The notes under the pieces were generated by a model. The model was given only the letters and a program-made list of their open reading frames with translations, was not told the DNA's origin and ran no database searches. A stretch of 64,000 bases of DNA from Tetramitus jugosus (Eukaryota; Heterolobosea; Eutetramitea; Acrasida; Vahlkampfiidae), in NCBI GenBank assembly GCA_937625935.1, contig OW569378.1, positions 186,001-250,000 of the forward strand. Direction: 5' to 3'. Every line of letters begins with the position of its first letter. Position 1 is the stretch's first letter. Positions 10,366 to 19,993 of this stretch are shown piece after piece. Position numbers and translations under genes: made by a program.

Positions 10366-11760
10366 TCACGAGCTGCGTCCTTTTCTGGGCTGTGCTGGAA
10401 CGAGAAGAAGGCTTTGTTCGCTAGCACTTGATAGAGAGCTTGTTCTGCTCCTTGGTTCTGCGTGCTCCTCGCCAAACTCAGGTGCAGAGAAGACAAAATA
10501 CAGGGAGAAGCTGAGCAATTCACAGACAAAGTCAATCGCACCCTTTGTGATCCAGAATCCAAGGGTGACACGGAACTCTTCTGTTGAGCCAGGGTTCTTC
10601 TTTGTAAAATGTGAGTGGAACACTGCCTGATAAGTCTCAAAGTACACCAGAGAAAATATTGCATTAGACAAATAGATGGTAATGCACACAATTGTGAAGA
10701 CAAACGTTCTCTTGCGTTGCTTTGCCACATGTTGTACAAACGGATCAGATTGCTGCATGTCCAACTCTGTATTCCAATTGAACAGTGATCGTTTGCGAAT
10801 ATATGCATAAACAATGAACCAAATACCAAGCGAAAGACTCAGGAACATATCGAAGCCATATTGTATATGTATCAATCGCCGAAGAGCCCCGAAACATGTT
10901 TCTCGCAATTGATAAACATAATAGATTGTTAAGCCACAAATCGATGATTCAAATATCAACCACAAGGCACTAAAAACGAGAAAGATGACTCGAGATGCCT
11001 TCATCTTTCTCTCCACAACTGCATGTCCCAACCCGTGATGATATGACACGTGTTCACTCCAATACAGCGCTGTCAAAAAGTAGCAATTATGAACGAGAGC
11101 ACCTCCAATGATATACAAGCACATAAATATTGCAATCCACTTCAAAACAACAATGTTCACTCCATGAGAAATGTCCACACCACTGAATCCCAAAGTCTCA
11201 AACAACACAAATCGAATACCATAAAATGGAATCATTTGCCAGAAAAAGAACTGTTTCAACGCGTTCACATTATACTTTTTTGGCCGAAGCACAAACACTT
11301 CCTCTCTCGTACCGTTGTTGCCATCAACATCATCGTCTTCATCATCATCAACAACACATACCATATTGTTGTTCTGTTGTTGGATAAACTCATTGCCATC
11401 ACTTTCCATTCCACTTCCATGATGATTACTGCCACTGCTGTTATAACCTTCATAATAGGCAGAATGTGGATGTTGATAATCTTCATGTTCACTCTCACTG
11501 TTTGTCGAATAAGCAGGATAACCAATACCACTACTACTGGTTGGTGTCAATGATGAAAATGACCTTGTTTTTGTTGTTGTTGTACTCGCCAGCGTACCCT
11601 TGTTGTTGTTCTTTGGAGTGAGAAAAAATTGAAATTTGCCTTTTTGTTGCACATTGCCATTGTAGAGATCAAATAGCTTATAGATGGAGAAGATGAAGAA
11701 GAAAAAGTAGGGTATGCCAAGCACAATATTCACAATGTGATACCAGTGAAATGCTATCAT
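10366..11760 (-). CDS. Seven-transmembrane protein of unassigned family
   Basis: Starting at the first real ATG (11760; the frame runs a little further upstream without ATG) the protein has 464 residues. Hydrophobic helices are seen near the N-terminus (GIPYFFFFIFSIYKLF), then after a long Ser/Asn/Glu/Asp-rich hydrophilic loop (about residues 45-160), and five more: about seven in all. The C-terminal tail is rich in Ser and basic residues and could be phosphorylated. The layout recalls plant THH1/TOM1/TOM3 proteins and orphan 7TM receptors, but I see no signature that settles this. The long loop between helix 1 and helix 2 is unusual and probably a lineage-specific insert. It lies in a minus-strand run between the kinase and the sterol desaturase-like gene. 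Confidence 0.7.
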   Translation of the reverse strand: MIAFHWYHIVNIVLGIPYFFFFIFSIYKLFDLYNGNVQQKGKFQFFLTPKNNNKGTLASTTTTKTRSFSSLTPTSSSGIGYPAYSTNSESEHEDYQHPHSAYYEGYNSSGSNHHGSGMESDGNEFIQQQNNNMVCVVDDDEDDDVDGNNGTREEVFVLRPKKYNVNALKQFFFWQMIPFYGIRFVLFETLGFSGVDISHGVNIVVLKWIAIFMCLYIIGGALVHNCYFLTALYWSEHVSYHHGLGHAVVERKMKASRVIFLVFSALWLIFESSICGLTIYYVYQLRETCFGALRRLIHIQYGFDMFLSLSLGIWFIVYAYIRKRSLFNWNTELDMQQSDPFVQHVAKQRKRTFVFTIVCITIYLSNAIFSLVYFETYQAVFHSHFTKKNPGSTEEFRVTLGFWITKGAIDFVCELLSFSLYFVFSAPEFGEEHAEPRSRTSSLSSASEQSLLLVPAQPRKGRSS

Positions 11761-12070
11761 GATGACAATGTACAAAACTGGGTTGATATGATTGGGAGTT
11801 GATGAGAATTGAAGGGGATGTCACCTGTGAGCTTTCGTTTTCTTGTGTTGGATGGGGGTGGAGAATTGTTGCTGCGTGTTTTCTTTCCCAGGACGAACTC
11901 AAAAAAGGCGAGCGAAAGCTGATTGTTTCCGGAGTTTTTTATTTACAACGCGAAATTGGAGTTTCTGTGCATCCTGCCCCTCAGGCTTCTTTCGCTCTCT
12001 GACCCTTACTTTCAAATTGGGATTAGCCGATTTACAACTATATCCATACAATCTACTCTGTGAATGCTTG
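11761..12070. other. Spacer between two minus-strand genes
   Basis: About 310 bp: 3' end region of the desaturase-like gene and leader of the 7TM gene. No supported gene or repeat. Confidence 0.45.
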
Positions 12071-12952
12071 TTATGTTTGATTCAGTTCCAAATACTCTGT
12101 GCCCATCCACCTGTCAAGGAAGCTCAAGTTTCCAAAGTTATATCTACCATCTCTGTGATGCATGGCGTGTCTTCCTACTTCGGCATTACTCTCCTCTGGT
12201 TGTGCTCTGTGCGAGCCAACATTGTGTCGTATCATGACAGCGGAGAGACCAATAGCTAGATAGTACTGAGGTCTCATCATCAATAGCACGGACCAAGAGT
12301 CAACCACTTGAATGAACAGCATCTCGAATAGTTGACAAAACTGGCAATAAGCCGGTCTGGAGTAGCGATACTTGTGATGCAACTTGTGAACATGAGGATA
12401 GATGGATGGCAAATGGGCTAACCGGTGGAGGAAATAAAAGGTGAATTCTTGAGTGAGAAGCCAAACGACTGGTGTGACCACAACTTCCCACATGGATATA
12501 TGTGCGATGATATCTCTCTTCAAATAGGATTGAGTGAAATAGTCGGCCATGCACAGAATACACACATTCACCAACGTGTTCAAACAACTGCGCAATGTTA
12601 GCTTTGGTATCTTGTGTGGCATTCTTTTGTAAACAGTCACAGAATCAATTGTCTCATAGTACAATATAAAGAACAGGAATGTAAAAAAGACAAACAGAGG
12701 AAGGAACCAAGTTTGTCGTGGTTGACCGGCGTTGTAATCTTTGAAGTAAAAGAAAACAATGACGGCAAGGTAGATCACCAAATCATAGATCTCATCCGGT
12801 ATATTGACAACACCAAGTAAGCTTAACCACTTGTTCACCAGAGTAGTGATGATTCTAGTCGACAGGTTTGATGCGCGAAGATTCTTGTTTGTTTCCACAG
12901 TGTTTTGTGGTGGTTCCTGTGGCTGCTTCTCAGCCGTAATAGTAGTACTCAT
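12071..12952 (-). CDS. Sterol desaturase / fatty acid hydroxylase superfamily enzyme
   Basis: A 293-residue membrane enzyme of the di-iron, histidine-box family that includes ERG3, ERG25 and fatty acid 2-hydroxylase. Several hydrophobic helices precede the boxes. Box 1 is HRLAH, box 2 HKLHH, and the last box HAMHH followed by DGRYNFG and DRWMGT, which matches the usual ending (His cluster, NYG, then the D..FGT-like motif). One extra conserved-type histidine lies in HNVGSH. It acts most likely in the ER on a sterol or lipid substrate, with oxygen and cytochrome b5 as electron donor in known relatives. Which reaction it runs cannot be told from the sequence. Length is normal for the family. The final box is HxxHH rather than the more common HHxxHH. 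Confidence 0.87.
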   Translation of the reverse strand: MSTTITAEKQPQEPPQNTVETNKNLRASNLSTRIITTLVNKWLSLLGVVNIPDEIYDLVIYLAVIVFFYFKDYNAGQPRQTWFLPLFVFFTFLFFILYYETIDSVTVYKRMPHKIPKLTLRSCLNTLVNVCILCMADYFTQSYLKRDIIAHISMWEVVVTPVVWLLTQEFTFYFLHRLAHLPSIYPHVHKLHHKYRYSRPAYCQFCQLFEMLFIQVVDSWSVLLMMRPQYYLAIGLSAVMIRHNVGSHRAQPEESNAEVGRHAMHHRDGRYNFGNLSFLDRWMGTEYLELNQT

Positions 12953-13377
12953 TTCAGAGGAAGCGCTTGAAGCGATGCAAGAGACAAAGGATCAATTATT
13001 GTGCGTTGGTGACTAAATGACTCTGTTTCAAACGAAACGAACCGGATTGCCCCGAGCCAAAAAATTTCCTCCAAATCTCCTGGCGTGTGATGGCATTGCC
13101 TCCTTGAGATTATCGGATACAATGATCAATGAATATGAATAAACTCTTCCCGTACGCGCAGTTCACATCACTTACTATTAATAAGTCATCCATGATCAGA
13201 AATGAGATCTAAGCAAAAGGCCAAACTGGCACAATTGTTTTCCCTTCTTTTTCTTGTGTCGTAGGAAAAACATGTTTCGCCGACTCGCCAAAAAATTCAC
13301 ACAACAAAAAAGCAGACACAACAAACGAACCAAAATAACAACAACAATAGCAAGAACAAAATCAATACAACACAAAA
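12953..13377. promoter_or_regulatory. Divergent promoter region, desaturase-like gene / Tim23-like gene
   Basis: About 425 bp between two gene starts on opposite strands. The last 90 bp (13287-13377) are strongly A- and C-rich with CAA runs and almost no G, matching leaders seen before other genes here. No core promoter motif is obvious to me. Confidence 0.4.
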
Positions 13378-14177
13378 ATGAGTTCAGCATCAATAGAAAA
13401 TCAAGCAGCACAATTACGATCACAAGGAGAGCTACATCACTTTTATTCCGACCCTGTTCTAAGAACTCAAGTGTCAGAGCATTTGGACACGAGTGATGGA
13501 AGTCGTTTATTGACTGATGCCATGTCAATTGTAGGTGGAGGATACTGTGCTGCTGTAGGAGCAGGAACTATGCTTGGAGCTTACAATGGATTGCGATATG
13601 GAGAAAGTGGAAGTTTTAAGATTCGTTTGAATGCAGTGTTGAATGCAACTGGTAAGAGAGCGATCAAAATGGCCAACTCGACCGCAGTGTTATGTATGTG
13701 TGAGATCTCATATGATGTGTGTTTTTTTTTTCGTCGTGTGTTTCTTCTTTGATTTTTTTTTGTTGTCAAAATGAACAAAAATGAGAGAAAAAGCTAACAT
13801 GTATGTGTGTGTGTGTGTGTGAAAACATAGTGCTCATGTATCAATCCATGGACTTATTGATCGGACTACAACAACAAATTCCTGAAGAAGAAGACGAAGA
13901 AGGAAACATTATTATAAATCCATTGAATGAAGAAATTAAATTTAGACCTGCTCATGCAATGATTGCTGGTGCTGCTACAGGTGCCTTGTTCATGTCACCT
14001 GGAGGTATGGGAAAGTCCCTGAGAGGAGCCATCTACGGTCTCATTCTGTCCACTGCTCACTGTCTATGGAATGGAAGAATTTATGTCAATGATTACTTTG
14101 ATGAGATGAAGGAGAAGGAGAGAAGAAAACAGTTTGAACAAGCACAGACAACACAATCATTTACTGAGAGCGACTAA
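13378..14177 (+). CDS. Tim17/Tim22/Tim23 family mitochondrial import channel, Tim23-like, two exons
   Basis: Exons 13378-13693 and 13831-14177 join to 220 residues. The intron (137 bp) starts GTATGT, contains a (GT)n run just before its end, and ends ACATAG. The joined junction reads AVLLLMYQSMD, the expected continuous third helix of the family. The N-terminal 50 residues are hydrophilic, as in Tim23. Four hydrophobic Gly-rich segments follow, with GGGYCAAVGAGTMLGAYNG in the first and GAATGALFMSPGGMGKSLRGA in the last part. Tim23 forms the presequence translocase channel of the inner mitochondrial membrane. Tim23 is preferred over Tim17/22 because of the N-terminal extension and length. The C-terminal tail is Lys/Glu-rich. 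Leader is CAA-rich. Confidence 0.85.
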
Positions 14178-14252
14178 CTTTCATTTTTATATTAAACGTA
14201 CACGATTCTGTTTTTTTTTGAAAGTAATGATCATTGTAGTCGAGAGAGCTCA

Positions 14253-14800
14253 TTATTCATTGTCAGTTTCACCTTCCACAGAGATTCTTGAAATGCTGAC
14301 AAAGTTATCCCATCCACTCAGTATTTGAAAGTTAATGTAGTGAGCTAAAGTTCCTTTGAGATTCAGAACTTCGACTTGTACTTTGCCATCTCGCTCCTCC
14401 AAAATTGTGTCAAGTACTGTTTCGAATTGAGAAGCCACCTTCTTTGTCGATATAGAGATCACTAAATGTTTGACTGATGGTTTTCAGTTAAATGTAAAAG
14501 AACAAGAAGAAGATATGATTTTGGGTTACTATCATGCTGGGAGAGGTGTCAATTGGAGACTTGTCATGCACTTTACATACTGTTCGTGGAGTGAATCTCA
14601 ATCCGCGAGAGTCTAGCTAACGTCGGTCTCGTTGTCTCGTTATCATCCAGGTTCAATCGAAGCATAACCTCTTGTGGGAACATGCCTGTAGACACCCAAA
14701 AGGTTTCATTCTGATTATCAATAATGTTGCTCGCTGGATACCTGTCATCGTTCGACGTGGCAAGAACAACCTCGCATTTTCCGTTCTGTACAAAATCCAT
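14253..14800 (-). CDS. IFT25: Intraflagellar transport protein 25 (HSPB11), two exons
   Basis: Exons 14800-14581 and 14473-14253 join to 146 residues, almost the same as human IFT25 (144). The intron (107 bp) starts GTATGT and ends CATCAG. The start ATG at 14800 was chosen because the protein then opens as the family does, shortly before CEVVLATSNDDRYPASNIID. Family hallmarks are plain: ETFWVSTGMFPQE, then HSTNIKHLVI across the splice junction. The fold is a calcium-binding jelly-roll (DOC/galactose-binding-like). IFT25 pairs with the small GTPase IFT27 in the IFT-B complex that moves cargo in cilia and flagella. Its presence says the organism can build a flagellum. It is divergent from the next gene, sharing a 223 bp spacer. 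The open frame continues upstream to 15109 without stop, but that part does not resemble the family. Confidence 0.93.
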
Positions 14801-15023
14801 TTGCAATTGGTCAGAATGTTTTGTGTTCAAGCTTGAACTTCTCTGTAAATCTTCCTTCTGAATCCTCCGCACTCGCACGTTTTTAGTGAAGTTTGACTGT
14901 AAATGTCCTAACGCTAAAGAATAAAAAAAGTTCCCCATGATGTGGTCTCGTGAAACACAAACTTGAGATTGGTCTCTCCAGACTACCAAGAGAGAAAAAG
15001 AAATTATTGTCCAAACCAGAAAC

Positions 15024-16304
15024 ATGACCGAACTGGCCACCTCACAACAAAATCCGCAGCACCGACAATCTGTCATCATAACTGATTTGATTACCTCGAT
15101 AGAGAACATACAGCAGTCTCAAACGACATACGATCCGTTCAAGCAGGAAGAAGGTATTCATGAACAGAACATAGAGGCCAACAAAAACTTGAATGAACAA
15201 GAATGGAAACAACAGTTGGATCAACTGCACTCCGAGTTAAAAAATGTGCAACAACTACTGTTTCAACAAGGTGGATCACCACACAACCACAGTGGCCAAA
15301 AAGGTTCAACGAGCACGGCTCCTCCTCCTGCGTTTCAACCTTCGGAAAATGAGCATTCGGATACCTCAGAAATTACTGAGCTGAATGATGAAGTTGCTTC
15401 GAAAATTACGAGTCAATTTTTTGCACATTTGCCACACGACCATAACGAGAGCAGTAGTGATGATCTCGAGGACAAAGGCAGAAATGAAGCTCAACAAGAA
15501 CGACGACTCCACGTGCAAGAAAATCAAGAAGAAGAGGAAACAAAGCTTACGACGAGCAATGGTCCGAGCTATGCAAGAAAGAGAAGGAGACACAGTCGAT
15601 TCCGAGCACAAATCATCAAGCAAGAAGAAGGAGATGAAAGTGATGAAGATGAGGATGAACCTATCACTCCAAGCTCTCGCTTTTACGTTCAAAGGCATAG
15701 ACATATTCCCTCCAGTGTGTTGTCAGGAACTCTGCCCCCAGTAACCACTACAGCAACTGGCAAGTTGGGTAGAGCTTTCCGCAAGAGAAATTATGCGTCT
15801 TTCTTAGGAAGTGTTGTGAAACATGAACCTCGGACGACCCTTAGCTCGCTGAATGCAAGTGATTCCCCCACTCCAACAAAGTACATACCACAAAAAAAGA
15901 AACAGACCACTGTAGATTCGACAAGCTCCCCCCAGCCCAGGTCAGAACACTCGATCGCTGCTGATTTATCGGACACAAACAACAAGCGGGTTTTTTCTCC
16001 CATCACGTCCCCTCCCGTCATTGGAAACAGCGCGGGTGTTACTTTCATCACCGTCGATGGAGAACAATACCTCACACACAAGGACCTTACGAAAATTACT
16101 AAAATCAAGTACCCACTGAATGAGGCTCTCGTTAAGAATTACAAAAAAGAATTCGGACAAGATGCATTCCTGTGGGTTGACTTGAGCATGCATGAACAAT
16201 TGTCCAAACAGCACCCAGGAATCAAAAAGAATCACTTCCAAGGCGTCAACAAGAGCATGAGACTCTTTTCAATCGACTTTATGAATTACCTGAAGAACAG
16301 GTAA
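15024..16304 (+). CDS. Probable nuclear protein A with a conserved C-terminal domain shared with the gene at 44035
   Basis: A 426-residue protein I cannot assign to a known family. Residues 1 to about 330 are hydrophilic and probably disordered, with a Gln/Glu-rich segment (about 45-85) that may coil, acidic Ser/Asp/Glu runs, and a basic cluster KRRRH. Two good SUMO-acceptor motifs are seen (IKQEE followed by an acidic Ser/Asp run, and VKHE). Residues 341-426 form a compact domain that ends the protein: it has YLTHKDLT, KYPLNEALVKN, KNHFQG, NKSMRLFS and ends YLKNR. The same domain ends the protein at 44035-45033 (about 60 of 86 positions identical by hand alignment, no gaps). I infer a chromatin- or DNA-linked factor, from composition only. 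No intron is evident. Confidence 0.75.
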   Translation: MTELATSQQNPQHRQSVIITDLITSIENIQQSQTTYDPFKQEEGIHEQNIEANKNLNEQEWKQQLDQLHSELKNVQQLLFQQGGSPHNHSGQKGSTSTAPPPAFQPSENEHSDTSEITELNDEVASKITSQFFAHLPHDHNESSSDDLEDKGRNEAQQERRLHVQENQEEEETKLTTSNGPSYARKRRRHSRFRAQIIKQEEGDESDEDEDEPITPSSRFYVQRHRHIPSSVLSGTLPPVTTTATGKLGRAFRKRNYASFLGSVVKHEPRTTLSSLNASDSPTPTKYIPQKKKQTTVDSTSSPQPRSEHSIAADLSDTNNKRVFSPITSPPVIGNSAGVTFITVDGEQYLTHKDLTKITKIKYPLNEALVKNYKKEFGQDAFLWVDLSMHEQLSKQHPGIKKNHFQGVNKSMRLFSIDFMNYLKNR

Positions 16305-16750
16305 AATGCAAGAATGTGTTGTTCGTATTTTTGCGCTGATAGGCCTATCGTTTCAGGGTATGGATAACCACAAAAAAGGATTGACATGGTTGACAGCATC
16401 GTTCCCAAACGAGAATGTATTTGTCTAAAGAGGAAACAACCCCAGGCCAAATCCAAATAAATCTGTTGATACGCCGAGAAGAGTCAATTCTTGGTCTTTC
16501 CCTACTCCGCTGTCACCAGCTTTTCTCTTCAAGGAGGCCATCAATTTGCTCAATCACCAAGAAGAAGAAGTATTTCGCCACAGTCCATCTCCAACTTCTC
16601 CTACTTTTCGCCACCCAAAGAAACCAAAGAACACATCAACAACCAGTATAAACCGTCACCATACTCTTCAGAAACACCACTAAAAGAGAATTCTCTCCCA
16701 TCACACAGTTTCTTTCATTCCGCACCTTTATACTAACAAAGCAAAAAGAC
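16305..16750. other. Spacer between tandem plus-strand genes
   Basis: About 446 bp. It contains a perfect 12-bp palindrome GATAGGCCTATC at 16338-16349, just after the stop of protein A. Two overlapping open frames (16415-16651, 16491-16736) lack good composition or a shared family, and the second lacks an ATG start, so I do not call them genes. Confidence 0.5.
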
Positions 16751-18646
16751 ATGTCCACGACTACAACGCCCGCCAATAGCAGATCTAAAAAGTATGAAGA
16801 CCTCAAGCAAGGCTTCTTGCACATTCATTCAGACTTGATCATCAAGGAAGGCCCACTCAAGCAAAAGACTGGTCCATTTGGTTTATCTTGGAAAAGCTCT
16901 CACTTTGTGTTCGATGGGCACTGTCTTTACAGAGCAAAGCAACCCACTGGCCAACAAATTGCTGCTATTAGAGAAGCCAACTCTAATCTTGCTTCGACGC
17001 TCAGCAGTAGTCCAAGTAATTCGAATGATCCTATATGGCTCAAACAAGGTTACGATTACTTGAATGAACAGAGAAAGTTGTATAAGGTCGATTATGCCTA
17101 TGACAAGTATGTGTTTGTTCAGAGTAATCAGCATCCTTCTCAGAGTAGCTCCTCGTCGCCTCGCGTGTTCAAAGTCATGGATGGTGAAACGTTCACCAAC
17201 AGGAAATGGTCCATTGGATTGTTCTTTGATAAGGAATCTGGTTTAAATCCATTGTTCCTATGTGCTGACTCGGACAAGTCTCAAGCTCAATGGTTAGAAG
17301 CGCTTCAAAAGGCATTGGAGAAAGCTAGTATGGAAGCCAGTAGTTCTGTGGTGAACGCTAGCAGTGGTTCACTGAATCAAAGCAGCCATAGAGCCTCTAC
17401 ACAATCTGTAAATAATATTCACGTTGCAATTGAGGCCATGGTTGATCCTGCATTGATTAGTAATGCTTTTGGAGATATTCAATGCGTGAATCATGCCCTG
17501 TCAAGACTGTTTGGCTACACTCCTACTCAAATGTTGAACAAGAATGTGAGAGATTTGATGCCTGAGAAGATTGGAAAAGTGCATCACTTGTACATGGACA
17601 AGTACAGAAAAACTGGTTTAAAGAGTTTGATTGGTGTGCCCAGAGCACTTCCCATTCGGTTGTCCCATGGTACAGAAGTTCAAGTAGTTCTTTCGTTGGG
17701 TGAGATACCGAACAGTACAAATGCAGACAAGGACCGTTTCTTGGCTGTCATGAAAATGAAGGACGCTACCATTGACATTGAATCAGCAGATACTTCAACA
17801 GACTCAGATGTTTCACAACTCGATTATCAAAGAATTACTTCGATTGACACATCTGACTGCCTAGGATTATTGAACGAAAAGGTCGAGATGATGTTTAGTA
17901 ATCTAGAGAGAAGATCTAGTCCCATTGATCTGCGTATCAAGCTGTTGGAAGAACAGAATGCTAGATTGATTGCTGTGACAAGTGAGCAAGCAAGAGTTCT
18001 TCAACATTTGGAAACTGATTGCTATGAACACAACTCTGTTTCTGTGAAGAGGTCATATACAGACCTGTTGTCGAGCGTTCAATCAATGAAGAATCTTCTG
18101 TCTGAGAGTGATCGCAGTCTCTATCAAATTGCAACATCAAAGGACATGCCCGACTTGGATGTCATCATGCAACTACCTCTGCCTCTTAAGCACTTCCTTC
18201 TGTACGCTGCTATGGAACAGTCAACTGACAATCTAAAGTTCTACATGTATATTAAGAAGCAGTACGTGAAGGAGCAAAGTCTTGAGATGCTAGCTCTCAA
18301 GAAGGATTATGTGATGAACACGTTTATTTTGATTGGAAGTCAGCATGAGTTGAACATCTCATCCAATGAGAGAGTATTAATTGAACAAAACTACAGCCAG
18401 GCACGAGACTACCAGTCAGACAAAACCAAGGTAAAGAGGAGAGCGACTGCTGGAGGCACTGAAGAAGAAGATGAGGAAACATTGATTCGCAAGGAGCAAC
18501 ACTTCTTTGATTCGTTGCTTTGTGAAATCAAGGGTGTCTTGCTGGACACGTTCATGAGATTCAGATCACACGCAATGTTCACTACTATGAAGACCGAAGT
18601 TCTTGAAACCTTGCATGCCTTGCTGAAGTTAAGATCACGTGCTTAA
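16751..18646 (+). CDS. PH-PAS-RGS fusion protein
   Basis: A 631-residue signalling protein without intron. Residues about 20-190 form a PH domain (KEGPLKQKT at the first strand, final helix QWLEALQKALEKA) with a Ser-rich insert. Residues about 224-335 are a PAS domain: SNAFGDIQCVNHALSRLFGYT, then MLNKNVRDLMP, the classic N(K/R)xxRxLMP-like pattern of PAS sensor domains. Residues about 370-430 look coiled-coil. Residues about 480-628 match an RGS domain: FLLYAAMEQSTDNLKFYMYI at its start, NISSNERVLIEQ in the middle, and FDSLLCEIKGVLLDTFMRF at the end, with a charged insert (about 550-580). RGS domains speed GTP hydrolysis by G-alpha. I infer a membrane-bound G-protein regulator tuned by a small-molecule or redox signal through PAS. 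This domain order is not one I know. Confidence 0.85.
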   Translation: MSTTTTPANSRSKKYEDLKQGFLHIHSDLIIKEGPLKQKTGPFGLSWKSSHFVFDGHCLYRAKQPTGQQIAAIREANSNLASTLSSSPSNSNDPIWLKQGYDYLNEQRKLYKVDYAYDKYVFVQSNQHPSQSSSSSPRVFKVMDGETFTNRKWSIGLFFDKESGLNPLFLCADSDKSQAQWLEALQKALEKASMEASSSVVNASSGSLNQSSHRASTQSVNNIHVAIEAMVDPALISNAFGDIQCVNHALSRLFGYTPTQMLNKNVRDLMPEKIGKVHHLYMDKYRKTGLKSLIGVPRALPIRLSHGTEVQVVLSLGEIPNSTNADKDRFLAVMKMKDATIDIESADTSTDSDVSQLDYQRITSIDTSDCLGLLNEKVEMMFSNLERRSSPIDLRIKLLEEQNARLIAVTSEQARVLQHLETDCYEHNSVSVKRSYTDLLSSVQSMKNLLSESDRSLYQIATSKDMPDLDVIMQLPLPLKHFLLYAAMEQSTDNLKFYMYIKKQYVKEQSLEMLALKKDYVMNTFILIGSQHELNISSNERVLIEQNYSQARDYQSDKTKVKRRATAGGTEEEDEETLIRKEQHFFDSLLCEIKGVLLDTFMRFRSHAMFTTMKTEVLETLHALLKLRSRA

Positions 18647-19005
18647 GTTAATTGTTCAACAACATTGCTCCAATCCCGGCACAAGTGTGAAAGCACTTTC
18701 AATTTTCTCCCAAATGTACAGTAAATTCAAAAAGACGAATATCTCCCAACGTTTAGATAAATCTCCCCTATCCACCCGGATTTTTCGCGAACGTTGCAGA
18801 TGTGCCTGTTCGCACAACACCGGAAGATGCTTTTTTTGTTCGGTCATCATGCCCGCATGCTGCTGAACTCGATCAAAATTTTTTTGACCTTCCATTCCAC
18901 GAAGCAGAAAAAACATTTGGCTTTGCCTAAATTAATTAAAAAACCAAAAAGCAACATCAACTTATTATTCTTCTCTGTACATAACAAACCAACTCGACAA
19001 AAAAA
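18647..19005. other. Spacer between tandem plus-strand genes
   Basis: About 359 bp: the 3' end region of the PH-PAS-RGS gene and the A-rich leader of the Rab gene. A minus-strand open frame here (18656-18916) has no sign of being real. Confidence 0.45.
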
Positions 19006-19968
19006 ATGGATTGTGATATACTATTCAAGATTATTGTTATTGGATCTTCAGGCACTGGTAAATCCAATCTGATTCTGCGTTATGCGAGTGATCAGTTCTC
19101 AAGAGATCCCAGGTCTACGCTCGGTGTTGAATTTGCGTCCAAATCGACTGAGATTCGCGTGTTCCGGTACAGCGATGAAGAGCGGATAGCCAAACAACAA
19201 GAATTATTGGAACAACAACAACAGCAGAAACAAGAACAAGAAAAGCTATTATTGGAACAGCAAAAGCTTGAGAAAGAACAAGAGACAAAGATTGAACAAC
19301 AAGGAGAACAAGAAGAACAGGATCAGCAGCAACAAGACGAAGAAGAAAAAAGTGATGAAAATGTGTCAACAACCAACAAGAATGAAAGCTCTTCGGATGT
19401 TGTCGTAGCTGAAGCAACAACAAGTGAAGAATCAAGTCGGTCAGCTGAAGCAGCATCTGCGCTGGATGAACAAGTTGTCGTTCGCATCAAATCGCAGCTC
19501 TGGGACACTGCAGGTCAAGATCGATTCCGAGCCATCACCACTGCATTTTATCGAGGCGCACACGGCGCGCTGATTTGCTATGATATCACAAATCGACAGT
19601 CGTTTGACGATTTGGAAGAGTGGTTACTCGATTTAGCAAAAACTGGTGAGACAGAGTGTATCAACATGCTCGTGGGAACAAAGTCTGATTTGGCTCACAT
19701 ACGAGCTGTTCCTACCGCAGAAGCAAAGGAGTTTGCAGAGAGGCACAACATGTACTTTTTGGAGACATCAGCGCTGAATAATGCCAATGTAGATATCGCG
19801 TTCGATCACATGATTCATTCACTGTTTGAGAAGAATAGAAGAGCGATTATGACTCCGAGAGGAAACGGATTGGCGTTTATACCATCGGCACCGAATCCAA
19901 GCTCGAACGATGTGATCGAGATACACGAACCAGCAAAAGTCAGAAGTGGTGGATGGTGCTTCTGTTGA
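19006..19968 (+). CDS. Rab-family GTPase with a long Gln/Glu-rich insert between the switches
   Basis: A 320-residue Rab GTPase, about 100 residues longer than usual. G1 is GSSGTGKSN, switch I holds STLGVEF, G3 is WDTAGQ at residue 166, G4 reads TKSD where most Rabs have NKxD, and G5 is ETSAL. The protein ends CFC, a CXC geranylgeranylation signal. The switch sequences (DTAGQDRFRAITTAFYRGA) are closest to the Rab11/Rab8/Rab1 side of the family. Between strands beta2 and beta3 (about residues 58-160) lies a Gln/Glu/Lys-rich, then Ser/Thr/Ala-rich insert that could form a coiled coil. It is not an intron as far as I can see: no GTAYGT donor, open in frame, strongly coding in composition. The G4 Asn-to-Thr change is found in Rho proteins too, so nucleotide binding may be normal. 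Confidence 0.88.
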   Translation: MDCDILFKIIVIGSSGTGKSNLILRYASDQFSRDPRSTLGVEFASKSTEIRVFRYSDEERIAKQQELLEQQQQQKQEQEKLLLEQQKLEKEQETKIEQQGEQEEQDQQQQDEEEKSDENVSTTNKNESSSDVVVAEATTSEESSRSAEAASALDEQVVVRIKSQLWDTAGQDRFRAITTAFYRGAHGALICYDITNRQSFDDLEEWLLDLAKTGETECINMLVGTKSDLAHIRAVPTAEAKEFAERHNMYFLETSALNNANVDIAFDHMIHSLFEKNRRAIMTPRGNGLAFIPSAPNPSSNDVIEIHEPAKVRSGGWCFC

Positions 19969-19993
19969 TTACAATTGACTTACCACCTTATTT

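Noticed and set aside
10119-10829. Minus-strand frame of 236 codons overlapping the 7TM gene
   Set aside because: Alternate frame of the 7TM gene and its 3' region; no domain.
13801-13820. (GT)n run as a regulatory repeat
   Set aside because: It is inside the Tim23-like intron near its acceptor; a simple repeat is enough to explain it.
14801-15109. N-terminal extension of IFT25 up to 15109
   Set aside because: Would overlap the divergent gene start and does not match IFT25; the ATG at 14800 gives the right length.
16415-16736. Two overlapping open frames in a spacer
   Set aside because: The second has no ATG start, neither has a domain, and both sit in a normal leader/3' region.
19180-19490. 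Insert in the Rab gene as an unspliced intron
   Set aside because: No GTAYGT donor, stays open in frame and has clear Gln/Glu codon composition.
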